DNA of 64,000 nucleotides from Agaricicola taiwanensis (GCF_014635245.1 NZ_BMCP01000002.1:620001-684000); one strand, 5' to 3'. Shown: positions 36,216 to 46,416, numbered from the stretch's first letter. The notes: generated by a model not told the origin, from the letters alone. Program-made: numbers and translations.

Positions 36216-36229
36216 CACTATATTTAGTG
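36216..36229 (-). promoter_or_regulatory. NrdR-box-like palindrome upstream of nrdJ
   Basis: CACTATATTTAGTG matches the core of the NrdR box (consensus ACACwATATaTwGTGT) with six of seven half-site positions symmetric. On the minus strand it contains TATAGT, which could be the -10 element, so repressor binding would block the promoter. Usually two boxes occur in tandem; I see only one good copy. It would leave a leader of about 275 bases. Confidence 0.6.
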
Positions 36230-36447
36230 ACTCCGGAATGATGAATCGAGTCTTAACGTTTCGAAACATCAACGAATTGATAGACGCACCCTGCGCCGCC
36301 CCATACCCTCCTGTGAAGCTCTCTTCGGCTGTGGTTCCTGTGGAGAGCGGGTACAAAAAATCGGAGCGGCTCCGGCAACGCGTGGACTCCGTAGGTGGCG
36401 CGCCTTCCCGAATGTGGAAGCTCCATGTGCGCAGCGATTGATAACCA

Positions 36448-36461
36448 TTTGCAATTGCAAA
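36448..36461. promoter_or_regulatory. 14-base perfect palindrome upstream of the CDF metal exporter
   Basis: TTTGCAATTGCAAA is a perfect palindrome ending 68 bases before the exporter start. TGCAA-rich dyads are typical of Fur/Mur-type and related metal regulators in rhizobia, so metal-dependent control is plausible; the protein that binds is not established. Confidence 0.45.
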
Positions 36462-36529
36462 GATCTTTGTTGTGCGGGAGTGGCCCAAGAGCTATGCGGG
36501 CGCCATTCTCATCATGAGAGCAGGGCCGC

Positions 36530-37417
36530 ATGAACCGAACCTCATATATCGCGTTTGCCAGCATTCTGGTCGGTTGCGCCGTGCTGGGGCTCAAGATGTT
36601 GGCCTTTTGGCTGACCGGATCAGTCGCACTCTATTCCGATGCGCTGGAGAGCGTAGTCAATGTGGCGACCGCCATCGCGACCGCCGCCGCCGTCCGCTAC
36701 AGCGCTCTGCCGCCTGACAGCAATCATCCCTACGGCCACCACAAGGCGGAATATTTCGCTGCCGTCCTCATCGGCGTGCTCATCATCCTCGCTGCGGCTT
36801 CCATCTTGCACGAGGCATACTATGCCTTCCATTCGCCGCGGCAGATCGAGGCGCCTGCTCAGGGCCTCGTCGTCAACGGCATTGCCGGCGTCATCAACCT
36901 GATCTGGGCGCAGATCCTCATCCGGTATGGCCGCAAGCATCGTTCACCCTCTATGGCGGCGGACGGCCGCCACCTCATGACGGATGTCCTGTCATCGGCT
37001 GGTGTGATCATCGGCATCGCCCTGGCGATCGCGACCGGTTGGCAGCAATTGGATGCCGTGCTGGCCGCACTCGTTGCGCTCAACATTCTGTGGTCGGGCT
37101 GGCAAGTGATGCGGGAATCCGTCGCCGGTCTCATGGATGTTGCGGTGCCGCCCGAACTGCTCGACCAGATCCGCGGCATCATTGCGGCGGAAGCGAATGG
37201 CGCCATCGAGGCTCACGACGTTCGCACCCGAATCGCCGGCAGCGCCACCTTTGTCGACTTTCATCTGGTGGTGCCCGGCGACATGACGGTGACCTGTGCG
37301 CACGACATCTGCGACCGGGTGGAGCAGGCGTTGAAGCGGGAGGTGCCGGGCTCGACCATCAGCATCCATGTGGAGCCTGAGAACAAGGCGAAGCATGCCG
37401 GCATCGTGGTGGTTTAG
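36530..37417 (+). CDS. Cation diffusion facilitator (CDF) metal transporter
   Basis: 295 residues with six membrane spans and a cytoplasmic C-terminal domain. The first metal-site helix reads YSDALESVVNVATA and the second, in helix 5, is GRHLMTDVLSSAGVI with the HxxxD pair. In zinc/iron exporters such as FieF the first helix has DxxxD; here the aligned pair is E and N, as in a common CDF subgroup. The histidine-rich loop is short (HPYGHHKAEYF). It exports divalent metals (Zn, Fe, Co or Mn; not determinable) in exchange for protons. Monocistronic, with a perfect palindrome upstream. Confidence 0.9.
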   Translation: MNRTSYIAFASILVGCAVLGLKMLAFWLTGSVALYSDALESVVNVATAIATAAAVRYSALPPDSNHPYGHHKAEYFAAVLIGVLIILAAASILHEAYYAFHSPRQIEAPAQGLVVNGIAGVINLIWAQILIRYGRKHRSPSMAADGRHLMTDVLSSAGVIIGIALAIATGWQQLDAVLAALVALNILWSGWQVMRESVAGLMDVAVPPELLDQIRGIIAAEANGAIEAHDVRTRIAGSATFVDFHLVVPGDMTVTCAHDICDRVEQALKREVPGSTISIHVEPENKAKHAGIVVV

Positions 37418-37497
37418 CCGCGCCTGCGGCGTCCGTTCGCTGGACATGGCGGCCGGCCGAAGCCATAGTCCGCCCAACATTCGGAGGCCTTTCTGGC

Positions 37498-37890
37498 ATG
37501 GGTATGTTTACCGAGATTTTTGCCTGGTGGACCGGCACGACCATCGGCACGCGCTTCTTCACCTGGCGCAAGGGCACGTTTGTGGGCGAGGACGAGTTCG
37601 GCACGAAGTATTATCAGGCCGATGTGCCGCCGCTGGGCGACCGGCGCTGGGCGGTTTATGCCAACAATTGGGAGCCGTCGCAGGTGCCTCCGGGCTGGCA
37701 CGCCTGGCTCCATCACACGGTGGACGTGCCGCCTTCGCAGGAGGACTATGTCCCGCGTGAGTGGCAGAAGGCCCATCGGCCGAACATGACGGGCACGGCC
37801 GGCGCCTATCGGCCGAGCGGCTCAACTCTGGCCAGCGGCCAGCGCCCGAAGGCGACCGGTGATTACGAAGCCTGGAGCCCCGGCCGATGA
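37498..37890 (+). CDS. NADH:ubiquinone oxidoreductase NDUFA12-family accessory subunit
   Basis: 130 residues, homologue of mitochondrial complex I subunit NDUFA12 (B17.2), found in alphaproteobacteria. Family signature: GTRFFTWRKGTFVGEDEFGTKYYQ, then RRWAVYANNWEPSQVPPGWHAWLHH, and the C-terminal PHRPNMTGT-like sequence HRPNMTGTAGAYRPSGS. It associates with the peripheral arm of complex I and helps assembly. Its stop overlaps the start of the methyltransferase gene (ATGA), suggesting coupling. Confidence 0.92.
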   Translation: MGMFTEIFAWWTGTTIGTRFFTWRKGTFVGEDEFGTKYYQADVPPLGDRRWAVYANNWEPSQVPPGWHAWLHHTVDVPPSQEDYVPREWQKAHRPNMTGTAGAYRPSGSTLASGQRPKATGDYEAWSPGR

Positions 37891-38660
37891 CGGCAGCTTC
37901 CGTGGCGGGCGCGCAGACATGGTCTGCCGCAAGCTACGACAAGAACGCCCGCTTCGTCTCCGATCTCGCGGGAGATGTGCTCGGCTGGCTTGATGCCCAG
38001 CCGAGAGAGCGCATTCTCGATCTCGGCTGCGGCGACGGCGTTCTGACCGAGCACCTGGCGAAGAACGACGCTTCCGTCGTTGGTGTCGACTCCAGCGAGG
38101 ATTTTGTCGCGGCGGCCCGCGCGCGGGGCGTCGATGCACGGATCGGTGACGGTGAGGCGCTCGCCTTCGATGCGGAATTCGATGCGGTCTTTTCCAACGC
38201 GGCCCTGCATTGGATGACGAAGCCCGAGGCGGTGATCGACGGGGTCTTTCGGGCGCTGAAACCCGGCGGGCGGTTCGTTGCCGAATTTGGCGGCCATGGC
38301 AATGTCGCCGCCATCGTGACGGCCCTGCGGGCCGTGGGGCAAGCACGTGGCGGAGATCTTCGCCTTGCCAATCCCTGGTTTTTCCCCACGCCGGCGGAAT
38401 ATCGCACGATGCTCGAGGCACGCGGTCTTGCCGTGGAACGTATCGGGCTCTACCCGCGCCCGACGCCCCTGCCGACGGGAATGGCGGGATGGCTCTCTAC
38501 CTTCCGCGCACCTTTTTTTGATCAGTTCGGCAAAGATCGCGAGGCGGCGGTGTCGGAGGTCGAAGCTTTGCTGGGTGCCTCGCTGCGCGACCGTTCTGGA
38601 AACTGGACGGCCGACTATGTTCGTATCAGGGTGCATGCCTCAAAGCCTGCTGCGGCGTGA
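37887..38660 (+). CDS. Class I SAM-dependent methyltransferase
   Basis: 257 residues. SAM-binding motif I is ILDLGCGDGVLTEHLA (about 46-61), acidic motif II VVGVDSSEDFV, and motif IV FDAVFSNAALHWM, where the NAALHWM matches the trans-aconitate/biotin-type methyltransferase group. The C-terminal half (FFPTPAEYRTMLEARGL) resembles Tam-like enzymes. Substrate unknown. It overlaps the NDUFA12 gene by four bases; the pairing raises the possibility of a role linked to complex I, but this is only positional. Confidence 0.82.
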   Translation: MTAASVAGAQTWSAASYDKNARFVSDLAGDVLGWLDAQPRERILDLGCGDGVLTEHLAKNDASVVGVDSSEDFVAAARARGVDARIGDGEALAFDAEFDAVFSNAALHWMTKPEAVIDGVFRALKPGGRFVAEFGGHGNVAAIVTALRAVGQARGGDLRLANPWFFPTPAEYRTMLEARGLAVERIGLYPRPTPLPTGMAGWLSTFRAPFFDQFGKDREAAVSEVEALLGASLRDRSGNWTADYVRIRVHASKPAAA

Positions 38661-38697
38661 TTCTCGCCAAGCCCCTGCCGTAATCTCGCGTCACGAC

Positions 38698-39150
38698 ATG
38701 ATTTTTCTCCTGCACCGCGTCGTTCTCATGCTTCCACGCCTTCGGCCCGCCGCTTTCACCCTGGGATTTCTCTCTTTTACTGTGATGGCTGCTTCCGCGC
38801 AGGAGCGGATCCAGAACCCGATCGCGATCTTCGCGGGGCTGGACAAGATCACCGGGCGTATCGTGCAGTTCGATGTGGCGGTGAATGAGACGGTGCAATT
38901 CGGCGCGCTGCAGGTGACGCCGAAGACCTGTTTGACCAACCCTCCGACGGAGACGCCGGAAACGGTCGCCTTTGTCGAAGTGGATGAGATCACGCTTCAG
39001 AAGGAAACTAAGCGCATTTTTTCCGGCTGGATGTTCGCCTCCAGCCCGGGCCTCAACGCCGTGGAACATCCCATCAATGACGTTTGGCTGATTGAGTGCA
39101 AGGGCGGCGCGACACCGGCACCTCCGGACATTCCCCCCGTCGGCCAGTGA
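38698..39150 (+). CDS. DUF2155 domain-containing secreted protein
   Basis: 150 residues from ATG 38698 (140 from ATG 38728, also reasonable). It has a signal peptide (FTLGFLSFTVMAASAQE) followed by the DUF2155 domain: FAGLDKITGRIVQFDVAVNE, FGALQVTPKTCLTNPP and IFSGWMFASSPGLNAVEHPI with two cysteines (TPKTC and LIECKG). These small periplasmic proteins are restricted mainly to alphaproteobacteria and have no known function. Convergent with aat, as often seen in the order. Confidence 0.85.
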   Translation: MIFLLHRVVLMLPRLRPAAFTLGFLSFTVMAASAQERIQNPIAIFAGLDKITGRIVQFDVAVNETVQFGALQVTPKTCLTNPPTETPETVAFVEVDEITLQKETKRIFSGWMFASSPGLNAVEHPINDVWLIECKGGATPAPPDIPPVGQ

Positions 39151-39828
39151 TCAGTCGCGGGACGGACGCAGCACGGAGAGGGCGGCACGGCCACTGATGC
39201 CTTCCCTTGGCCAGACATCGAAGTTGCCCTGAACAGTCAGTGCCTGCTGCAGGCGTTGGTGATACTCGGCCTTCTTCAGCTCGATGGCGCCGAAGGTGCG
39301 CAGGTGATCCGTGACGAACTGCGTGTCGAGCAGCACAAAGCCGCCCGCCTGCAGCCGCGCCGCAAGATGCACCAGCGCAACCTTTGAGGCGTCGGTGACG
39401 GTGTGAAACATGCTCTCGCCGAAGAAGGCGCCGCGCAGCCGGACACCATAGAGGCCGCCAACCAGCGTTCCGTTCCGGTAGGCCTCAACGGTGTGGCAGT
39501 GCCCGGCGTCAAAAAGATCGCCATAGAGATTGCGGATGCGCCGATTGATCCAGGTCTTGCGCCGTCCGGCCGCCGGGCGGGCGCAGCCATCGATCACCGC
39601 CTCGAAGTCGTGATCGACGCGCATCTCGAAGTGATCCGAGCGAATGGTTCGTGCCATCCGGCGAGAGAGGCGGAACTCCTCCAGCGGCAGGATTCCGCGC
39701 AGCTCCGGCTCGATCCAGTAGAGGCCGGGATCGTCCGCGCTTTCGGCCATGGGAAAGATGCCGCAGGCGTAGGCTTTCAGCAGCACCTCGGGCGTAATTT
39801 CTACCAGTACGTCGTCGATACGGGTCAT
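39151..39828 (-). CDS. aat: Leucyl/phenylalanyl-tRNA--protein transferase
   Basis: 225 residues. It adds Leu or Phe to proteins with N-terminal Lys/Arg, marking them for ClpAP under the N-end rule. Motifs: [11 protein letters not shown] (about 19-29), [28 protein letters not shown]-like [18 protein letters not shown] and [15 protein letters not shown]. The substrate-binding residues of the GNAT-like fold are in place. It starts 55 bases after accC in the same orientation and is probably the last gene of a unit running from aroQ. Confidence 0.93.
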   Translation of the reverse strand: MTRIDDVLVEITPEVLLKAYACGIFPMAESADDPGLYWIEPELRGILPLEEFRLSRRMARTIRSDHFEMRVDHDFEAVIDGCARPAAGRRKTWINRRIRNLYGDLFDAGHCHTVEAYRNGTLVGGLYGVRLRGAFFGESMFHTVTDASKVALVHLAARLQAGGFVLLDTQFVTDHLRTFGAIELKKAEYHQRLQQALTVQGNFDVWPREGISGRAALSVLRPSRD

Positions 39829-39882
39829 GCCTCAACGATAAGACGAAAACGCCGTCCTCGTCATGTGCGAGATCGCGGACGC

Positions 39883-41238
<1,356 letters not shown>

Positions 41239-41256
41239 CAGAGTGCCGCCTAACGC

Positions 41257-41715
41257 TTATTCGATGATGACGAGAGGTTCGCCGTATTCGACCGGAGAGC
41301 CGTCTTCGACGAGGATTTCCTTCACCGTGCCAGCCTTGGGTGCCGGGATCGCATTCATGGTCTTCATGGCTTCGACGATGAGGATCGTCTGGCCAGCCCG
41401 TACCTCGGTCCCAACCTCCACGAAGGGCTTGGCACCCGGTTCCGGCGCCCGATAGGCCGTGCCGACCATCGGAGACAGAAGGGCGCCGGGATGTTTGGCG
41501 GGATCACTCGGTGCCGCAGCAGCGGCGGCGGGTGCCGTAGCTGCCGCCGTAGGGGCCGCGGCGGGAACGGAAATGGTCGTTGCGCCCACGGTCCGCGCGA
41601 CACGAATGCGCAGATCGTCGTTTTCGATCTCGATCTCCGTGAGATCAGTCTCCGTGAGGAGATTGGCCAGTTCGCGGATCAAATTCTGATCGATGGTAGG
41701 ACGCTCGTTCGACAT
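41257..41715 (-). CDS. accB: Acetyl-CoA carboxylase biotin carboxyl carrier protein
   Basis: 152 residues from the ATG at 41715, which shares its A with the aroQ stop (TGATG), indicating coupled translation. N-terminal helical segment ([21 protein letters not shown]), an Ala/Pro-rich mobile linker (about 48-75), then the biotinyl domain with the biotinylated lysine in EAMKTMN. It shuttles carboxybiotin from AccC to the carboxyltransferase. Confidence 0.95.
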   Translation of the reverse strand: MSNERPTIDQNLIRELANLLTETDLTEIEIENDDLRIRVARTVGATTISVPAAAPTAAATAPAAAAAAPSDPAKHPGALLSPMVGTAYRAPEPGAKPFVEVGTEVRAGQTILIVEAMKTMNAIPAPKAGTVKEILVEDGSPVEYGEPLVIIE

Positions 41716-42170
41716 CACTTTTTTCCTTGGAAGCCGGAGGTGGCGAGCCCGGCGAGGGCATCCAGGGCCAGCTCATAGCCTTTGGAGCCGAGCCCGGCGA
41801 TGACGCCACGCGCGACCGGTGAGATATACGAATGCCGGCGGAAATCTTCCCGCGCATGCACATTGGACAGATGGACCTCGATCACGGGAGCTGCGATCGC
41901 CGCGATGGCATCGCGCAGGGCGACAGAGGTATGCGTGTAGGCACCGGGATTGAAGATGATGCCGGCGCTCTTCCCCGCTTCCTGAATCCAGTCGACCAAT
42001 TCGCCCTCGTGATTGGATTGCCTGCAATCGAGGTCGAAGCCGATCCGTTCCGCATGATCCCTTAGGCGTGCCTCGATGTCCGCCAAAGTCTCCCGGCCAT
42101 AGACCTCGGGCTCGCGGGTGCCGAGCAGATTCAGGTTAGGGCCGTTGAGGACAAACAGAGTCGGGCGCAT
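41715..42170 (-). CDS. aroQ: 3-dehydroquinate dehydratase, type II
   Basis: 151 residues, dodecameric type II enzyme of the shikimate pathway. Motifs: [20 protein letters not shown] at the N-terminus with the catalytic Tyr in the lid, [33 protein letters not shown] and [15 protein letters not shown] with the catalytic His. First gene of the aroQ-accB-accC unit. Confidence 0.96.
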   Translation of the reverse strand: MRPTLFVLNGPNLNLLGTREPEVYGRETLADIEARLRDHAERIGFDLDCRQSNHEGELVDWIQEAGKSAGIIFNPGAYTHTSVALRDAIAAIAAPVIEVHLSNVHAREDFRRHSYISPVARGVIAGLGSKGYELALDALAGLATSGFQGKK

Positions 42171-42240
42171 GCGTCTGGCGCTTTCGGGAAAGCTTCCGGG
42201 GGAGCCTAGATGAAGGCGTTCTTATACGTGCTGCTTTTCA

Positions 42241-42266
42241 CGAAAAAAAGCCGCGCAACAGCAAAA
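42241..42266 (-). terminator. T-rich tract after the DsbA-like gene, weak terminator candidate
   Basis: A run of seven T on the minus strand follows a short G/C-rich sequence (GCTGTTGCGCGGC) capable of a four-base stem, just past the stop at 42271. The stem is short, so rho-independent activity is uncertain. Confidence 0.3.
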
Positions 42267-42270
42267 TCCC

Positions 42271-43143
42271 TCAGGAACAGGTTGCCTTGCCGCAACTGCG
42301 GACATTATCCACCGCCTGCTTCAAGGCTTTGACGCCAATGGCGCCCGGCAGGATGTCTTCTCCAACGATATAGCTTGGTGTGCCGCTGATCCCCAAGGCC
42401 TGGGCCAACTGATGGCTTTCCCGGATATAGGCCTCGGTCTCGGCAGAATCCGCATCAGCGATCAAATCCTGCGCGTTGAGACCAAGCCCCTCCGCAATCT
42501 TCAGCGCCGCCTCTCCATTGGCCTGGCCCTCGCTGCCGAGAAGGGCGCGATGAAACTCGGCGTATTTTTCCGGAGCGCTGCGATGCACGGCGATGGCGAC
42601 GCGCGCGGCCTGGACCGATTCTTCTCCGAGGACCGGAAACTCCTTCAACACGACCTTCAGCTTCGGATCCTGTTCGATCAGGGTGTTGAGGTCGGACAAT
42701 GCCTGCCGACAGAAGCCGCAGTTGTAGTCGAAGAATTCGACCAGCGTCACATCACCTTCAGGGTTGCCAAGTTCCATCTGAAGCGGGGAGGAGAAGATCT
42801 TCGGCTTCAGATCCGCCATGGCCACCTTCGCGCGTTCCTGCTGGGCCGCCTGCTCCTTGGCCTGGAGAGCTCCGGCCATGTCACGCAGGAGTTCGGGATT
42901 GGCCAGCATGTATTCGCGAACGATGGTCTCAACAGCCGTTCGGTCGATGGGCGCGGGTTGAGGCGAGGGGGCCCCCTCGGGCGCAGCGACGACCGCCGAC
43001 AACTGGCCAGGCTCCTGCGGGCTTTCCATGGCCTGCTGCGCCTTGGGAAAGGTCACTTCCATCTGGCCGGTGGCGACCGCCCAGGCCGCCACGCCAACGA
43101 TTGCTATGGCGGCCAGGCTCACCATTTTGCTTTTCACGGACAC
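42271..43143 (-). CDS. DsbA-family periplasmic thiol oxidoreductase
   Basis: 290 residues, GTG start with GAGAGG six bases upstream. An N-terminal signal anchor (VSLAAIAIVGVAAWAVATG) is followed by a Pro/Ala-rich linker and a helical segment (IVREYMLANPELLRDMAGAL), then a DsbA/thioredoxin fold with the redox motif YNCGFCRQAL (CGFC) and the cis-Pro loop ISGTPSYIVG. An extra pair of Cys at the C-terminus (RSCGKATC) is a variation seen in the Com1/DsbA-like group. Probably forms or reshuffles disulfides in envelope proteins. Next to the M48-TPR protease in the same orientation. Confidence 0.88.
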   Translation of the reverse strand: MSVKSKMVSLAAIAIVGVAAWAVATGQMEVTFPKAQQAMESPQEPGQLSAVVAAPEGAPSPQPAPIDRTAVETIVREYMLANPELLRDMAGALQAKEQAAQQERAKVAMADLKPKIFSSPLQMELGNPEGDVTLVEFFDYNCGFCRQALSDLNTLIEQDPKLKVVLKEFPVLGEESVQAARVAIAVHRSAPEKYAEFHRALLGSEGQANGEAALKIAEGLGLNAQDLIADADSAETEAYIRESHQLAQALGISGTPSYIVGEDILPGAIGVKALKQAVDNVRSCGKATCS

Positions 43144-43183
43144 AGCACGCCTCTCTTTTCAACGATTCGGGATCGGCCGGAGA

Positions 43184-44599
43184 CTAATCCATCTGCGGCG
43201 GCTTGTAGCTCACTATATCATCGGCCTGGAGCCAGCTTGGAGAACCCGTCGGCAGCCGTGTCTTGGCACGCGCGGCGAGCTGTTTTGCAAGACGGATGTC
43301 TCCTTCGCGAAACGTCGCCTGGGCCGAGGCCACATCCGCGCGCGCGTTGTCACCGGTCCGGCCATAGGCCATGGCGAGAACACGATAGGCGGCTGGAACA
43401 TCCCGCTCATAGGCCATCGCGCGATTGATCTCCGCGATCGCGCCTTTGTAGCTGCCGGTCGCGACGAGAGCCTGGGCGAGCATGATGCGAATGAGTGCGG
43501 CAGGGCGTTCGGGCGCCAGTGCAACAGCCTTCTGCAAGGGCGCGACGGCCTCGCGCGGACGGCCACCCTCCAGGTAGGCCTGGCCTTTGAGTTCCCAGAA
43601 ATAGGGGTTTCCCGGTTCCTGCCGGATCAACTGGTCGATCTGCTGAATGGCGGGGTCGACCGGCCCGAAGCGGTAGGCGCTGATGGCCCGCGCGTAACGT
43701 GCGGGCATGCTCGTGTCCCGGGACGGATAGGCGCGGGCGATGGATCCCGCGTCCTTCAGGAAGCCGATGGTCTTAGCCTGCGCCATGGCGTGGCGATAGC
43801 GCAGAATGTCGGGGTCCGCCTTGTTGTAGGATGGGCTTTTCTTTGCCAGCGCCTCGAGGTTCGCGATACGGTCGCGCGGCATCGGGTGGCTCTGGGCATA
43901 AGGATCGGAATAGCGCGCGGAGAACATCGACTGGTCCGCGAACCGCCGGAAGGTGTCGATCATGCCTTTTGCCGACTGTCCGGACTTGGCGAGGTAGGAC
44001 ACCGCCGCCTGGTCGGCCGCCTGTTCCAGCGCGCGGACATAGGAGAGCATGTCCCGCTTGGCCACAGCCTGCGGCGCCAGCATGGCGCCCGTCGCGCCCG
44101 CGCCGACGTTGCCGGCGCCCGCGGCACCCGCGCCGGCGACGGCCGCCATGCCCAGGAGCATGGCGATGATGGCGCGGGTCTGTGCCTCGGCCATGCGTTG
44201 GCGTGTGCTTGCCAGATGTCCGCCGGCGATATGGCCGGTCTCGTGGGCGAGCACCCCGATCAACTGGTTGGGCGTCTCCGATTGCAGCAGGGCGCCCACA
44301 TTGACGAAGATCCTCTGGCCGTTGGCGACAAAAGCGTTGAAGCTGAAGTCGCGGATCAGGACGATCTCGGTGGCTCCCGCCCTGACGCCGGCCGCCTTGA
44401 AAATCGGCGCGGTGTAATCGCGCAGCAGTTCCTCGATCTCGGCATCACGGACGGGTACCAGCCGGCTCTTGCTGGATTTGCCCTGGTCCTGCGCGGCAAC
44501 GGGCAGGCTGGCGCTCATGACCGCGGCAGCCGTCACAAGGGCGATCATCCTGCGAAGGCCGCCGGTTTTCGGCTTGCGGGCGTGGGGGGAGCGCGGCAT
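43184..44599 (-). CDS. M48 family metalloprotease with TPR repeats (BepA/YfgC-like)
   Basis: 471 residues from ATG 44599; the frame is open much further upstream but that part is antisense to the aminotransferase. Signal peptide MIALVTAAAVMSASLPVAAQ. Zinc site GVLAHETGHIAGGHLAS (HExxH) and the third ligand Glu in RALEQAADQAA. C-terminal tetratricopeptide-like repeats (YFWELKGQAYLEGGRPREAV and following). BepA-type proteins check outer-membrane protein assembly in the periplasm. A glycine/alanine-rich insertion (AVAGAGAAGAGNVGAGATGA) follows the catalytic site and may be a membrane-associated hairpin. Divergent from the aminotransferase. Confidence 0.9.
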   Translation of the reverse strand: MPRSPHARKPKTGGLRRMIALVTAAAVMSASLPVAAQDQGKSSKSRLVPVRDAEIEELLRDYTAPIFKAAGVRAGATEIVLIRDFSFNAFVANGQRIFVNVGALLQSETPNQLIGVLAHETGHIAGGHLASTRQRMAEAQTRAIIAMLLGMAAVAGAGAAGAGNVGAGATGAMLAPQAVAKRDMLSYVRALEQAADQAAVSYLAKSGQSAKGMIDTFRRFADQSMFSARYSDPYAQSHPMPRDRIANLEALAKKSPSYNKADPDILRYRHAMAQAKTIGFLKDAGSIARAYPSRDTSMPARYARAISAYRFGPVDPAIQQIDQLIRQEPGNPYFWELKGQAYLEGGRPREAVAPLQKAVALAPERPAALIRIMLAQALVATGSYKGAIAEINRAMAYERDVPAAYRVLAMAYGRTGDNARADVASAQATFREGDIRLAKQLAARAKTRLPTGSPSWLQADDIVSYKPPQMD

Positions 44600-44662
44600 A
44601 CCCCGCTCATGGAGAGCGACCGTGGCATTGGTAAGGCCGCGAAAGCCCTCAAGGAGTGTGCC

Positions 44663-45847
44663 GTGACTGACGCCGTTCATCCTCGTATCCTCAAGGCGCT
44701 GCGCGCCGAAGTCAGCCCCTTTCTCGCCATGGACGTCATGGCTGCGGCCCGTGACAGGCTGGAGGCCGGCGGACGCGTTATGCGCATGGAGATCGGTGAG
44801 CCGGGATTCCCGCCGCCGCGTCTGGCGGTCGAGGCAGCGCAGCGAATGCTCGCCGAAGGCGGAACCATCGGTTATACGGATGCCCTGGGATTGCCGCAGC
44901 TCCGCCGCCGCATCGCGCGTCACTACAAAGACGCCTACGGGCTCACTGTCGCGCCAAGCCGCGTTGCCGTCACGATCGGCTCGTCCGGCGGTTTCATTCT
45001 GCTGTTCCAGGCGCTGTTCGATCCGGGAGACCGGGTTGCCATCACGATGCCGGCCTATCCTCCCTACCGCAACACCTTGAAGGCGCTCGGAATCACGCCC
45101 GTCGAGATCCCAACGCGCGAGTCCACGCGCTGGGCTCTGACGGCGGAACAAGTTGAAGAAGAACACGCGCGCGAGCCGTTGAAGGGCGTTCTCGTCATGA
45201 GCCCGGGAAATCCGACAGGGACCGTCATCGATGCCGCCACTTTCAGGCCGCTTGCCGAAACGTGCCGACGTCTTGGAATTCACCTGATTTCGGACGAAAT
45301 CTATCATGGACTGACCTATGATGGCGTGACCGCGCAGACCGCTCTTGCTTTCTCCGATGAGGCGATGGTGGTCAACAGTTTCTCCAAATACTACGGAATG
45401 ACGGGCTGGCGCATCGGCTGGCTGATCTTACCCGAAGATTTGGTGCGCCCCATCGAGCGGCTTGCTCAAAATTTCTTTATCTCCGCCCCGATGCTCAGTC
45501 AGGTCGCGGCTCTCGCCGCCTTTGACGCAACAGACGAGCTTGAGGAGCGCCGCGCTGCTTATGCGCGCAACCGCGCGCGGTTGATCGATGCCTTGCCCGC
45601 GATGGGTCTTGATCACTTCGCACCTCCGGATGGCGCCTTTTATCTTTATTGCGACGTGGGTCGGCTCACCAATGACAGCCTCGCCTTTGCAAGAGCCATG
45701 CTCGCCGAAACAGGCGTTGCCGCGACACCCGGGGTCGATTTCGACCCGCAGCAGGGCGGGCGGTATCTGCGCTTCTCCTTCGCGGGAGCGGAAGCCGATG
45801 TTGAAGATGCCATCACCACTCTCGGGGCATGGCTAAAGCAGCGTTAG
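44663..45847 (+). CDS. PLP-dependent class I/II aminotransferase
   Basis: 394 residues from the GTG at 44663, which has AAGGAG at 44651-44656. Fold type I aminotransferase: MRMEIGEPGFPPP, PLP-phosphate and ring contacts in GSSGGFILLF and SPGNPTGTVID, aspartate in LISDEIYHGLTYDG and the catalytic Lys in NSFSKYYGMTGWRIGWL. Similar to aspartate/aromatic or LL-diaminopimelate-type enzymes; substrate uncertain. The open frame extends far upstream only because of GC-rich antisense sequence. Confidence 0.88.
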   Translation: MTDAVHPRILKALRAEVSPFLAMDVMAAARDRLEAGGRVMRMEIGEPGFPPPRLAVEAAQRMLAEGGTIGYTDALGLPQLRRRIARHYKDAYGLTVAPSRVAVTIGSSGGFILLFQALFDPGDRVAITMPAYPPYRNTLKALGITPVEIPTRESTRWALTAEQVEEEHAREPLKGVLVMSPGNPTGTVIDAATFRPLAETCRRLGIHLISDEIYHGLTYDGVTAQTALAFSDEAMVVNSFSKYYGMTGWRIGWLILPEDLVRPIERLAQNFFISAPMLSQVAALAAFDATDELEERRAAYARNRARLIDALPAMGLDHFAPPDGAFYLYCDVGRLTNDSLAFARAMLAETGVAATPGVDFDPQQGGRYLRFSFAGAEADVEDAITTLGAWLKQR

Positions 45848-46012
45848 CGGGCAGCTGTGTTTTCGCCGCGCAGTATATTCAGACGTTAATCCTGCTTGGC
45901 TTGAACCAGCATGGAAGGTTTCAAGCGTAACAATTCATTTAGGCGGCGACCCGTTAGCTCTCCTGCGAGGCGCAGAACGCGCTACTCGAAATCTGCTATG
46001 CGAGAGAGCACC

Positions 46013-46405
46013 ATGAAGAAGTCATGGCATTCCTTGACCTTTGCCCTGGTCGCAGGTCTGACGGTCCTTTTCCCGCCCGCGAGCCGGGAAGCACAAGCCG
46101 CACAACTGGTTCTGTTCGAAGGCAGCTGGTGTCCGACCTGTCGCTACTGGAACAAGACGGTAGCGCCCAACTACGCCACCAATGACGTCGGCCGTCTGGC
46201 GCCACTGCGCCGCGTCGAGATCGGCACTCCGCGCCCGGCCGGCCTCGATAAGCCGAATGTCGGGACAATTTTTGCCGTCCCGACATTCGTGGTGATGGAA
46301 AAAGGGCGCGAAGTCGGCCGGATCGAGGGCTTCACCACTGAAAAGCACTTCTGGCGGAGACTCGGAAACATCCTGTCCAGCCAGAAGCTCGCCGGTCGTA
46401 AGTGA
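46013..46405 (+). CDS. Periplasmic thioredoxin-like protein (SoxS/SoxW type)
   Basis: 130 residues from ATG 46013 with GAGAGA at 46002-46007. Signal peptide (SLTFALVAGLTVLFPPASREAQA), then a short thioredoxin-like domain with redox motif SWCPTCRYWNK (CPTC) and the cis-Pro loop AVPTFVVMEKGREVGRIEGF. Probably a periplasmic thiol-disulfide protein; resembles SoxS, which keeps sulfur-oxidation carriers reduced, but no sox genes are near. Convergent with rne. Confidence 0.83.
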   Translation: MKKSWHSLTFALVAGLTVLFPPASREAQAAQLVLFEGSWCPTCRYWNKTVAPNYATNDVGRLAPLRRVEIGTPRPAGLDKPNVGTIFAVPTFVVMEKGREVGRIEGFTTEKHFWRRLGNILSSQKLAGRK

Positions 46406-46416
46406 GGCTCAAGTGA

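Larger units (their letters stand above)
35936..36529. other. 594-base intergenic region between nrdJ and the CDF exporter
   Basis: No reading frame here looks real; the 182-residue plus-strand frame overlapping the nrdJ start has atypical composition and no ribosome binding site. The region holds the nrdJ leader, a NrdR-box-like palindrome (36216-36229), GTTTCGAAAC (36258-36267) and a 14-base palindrome ahead of the exporter (36448-36461). I looked for a cobalamin riboswitch in the nrdJ leader and did not see the B12-box or its conserved core. Confidence 0.6.

Noticed and set aside
35936-36216. Cobalamin riboswitch in the nrdJ leader
   Set aside because: I searched the minus strand by eye for the B12-box and the GCCACTG core and found neither; a covariance-model search would settle it.
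35893-36441. 182-residue frame overlapping the nrdJ start
   Set aside because: No ribosome binding site, odd composition, and it covers regulatory palindromes; regarded as noncoding.
43028-44662. Long upstream extension of the aminotransferase frame (939 residues in total)
   Set aside because: The extra part is antisense to the M48 protease and the DsbA-like gene start; the GTG at 44663 has AAGGAG and matches the family start.
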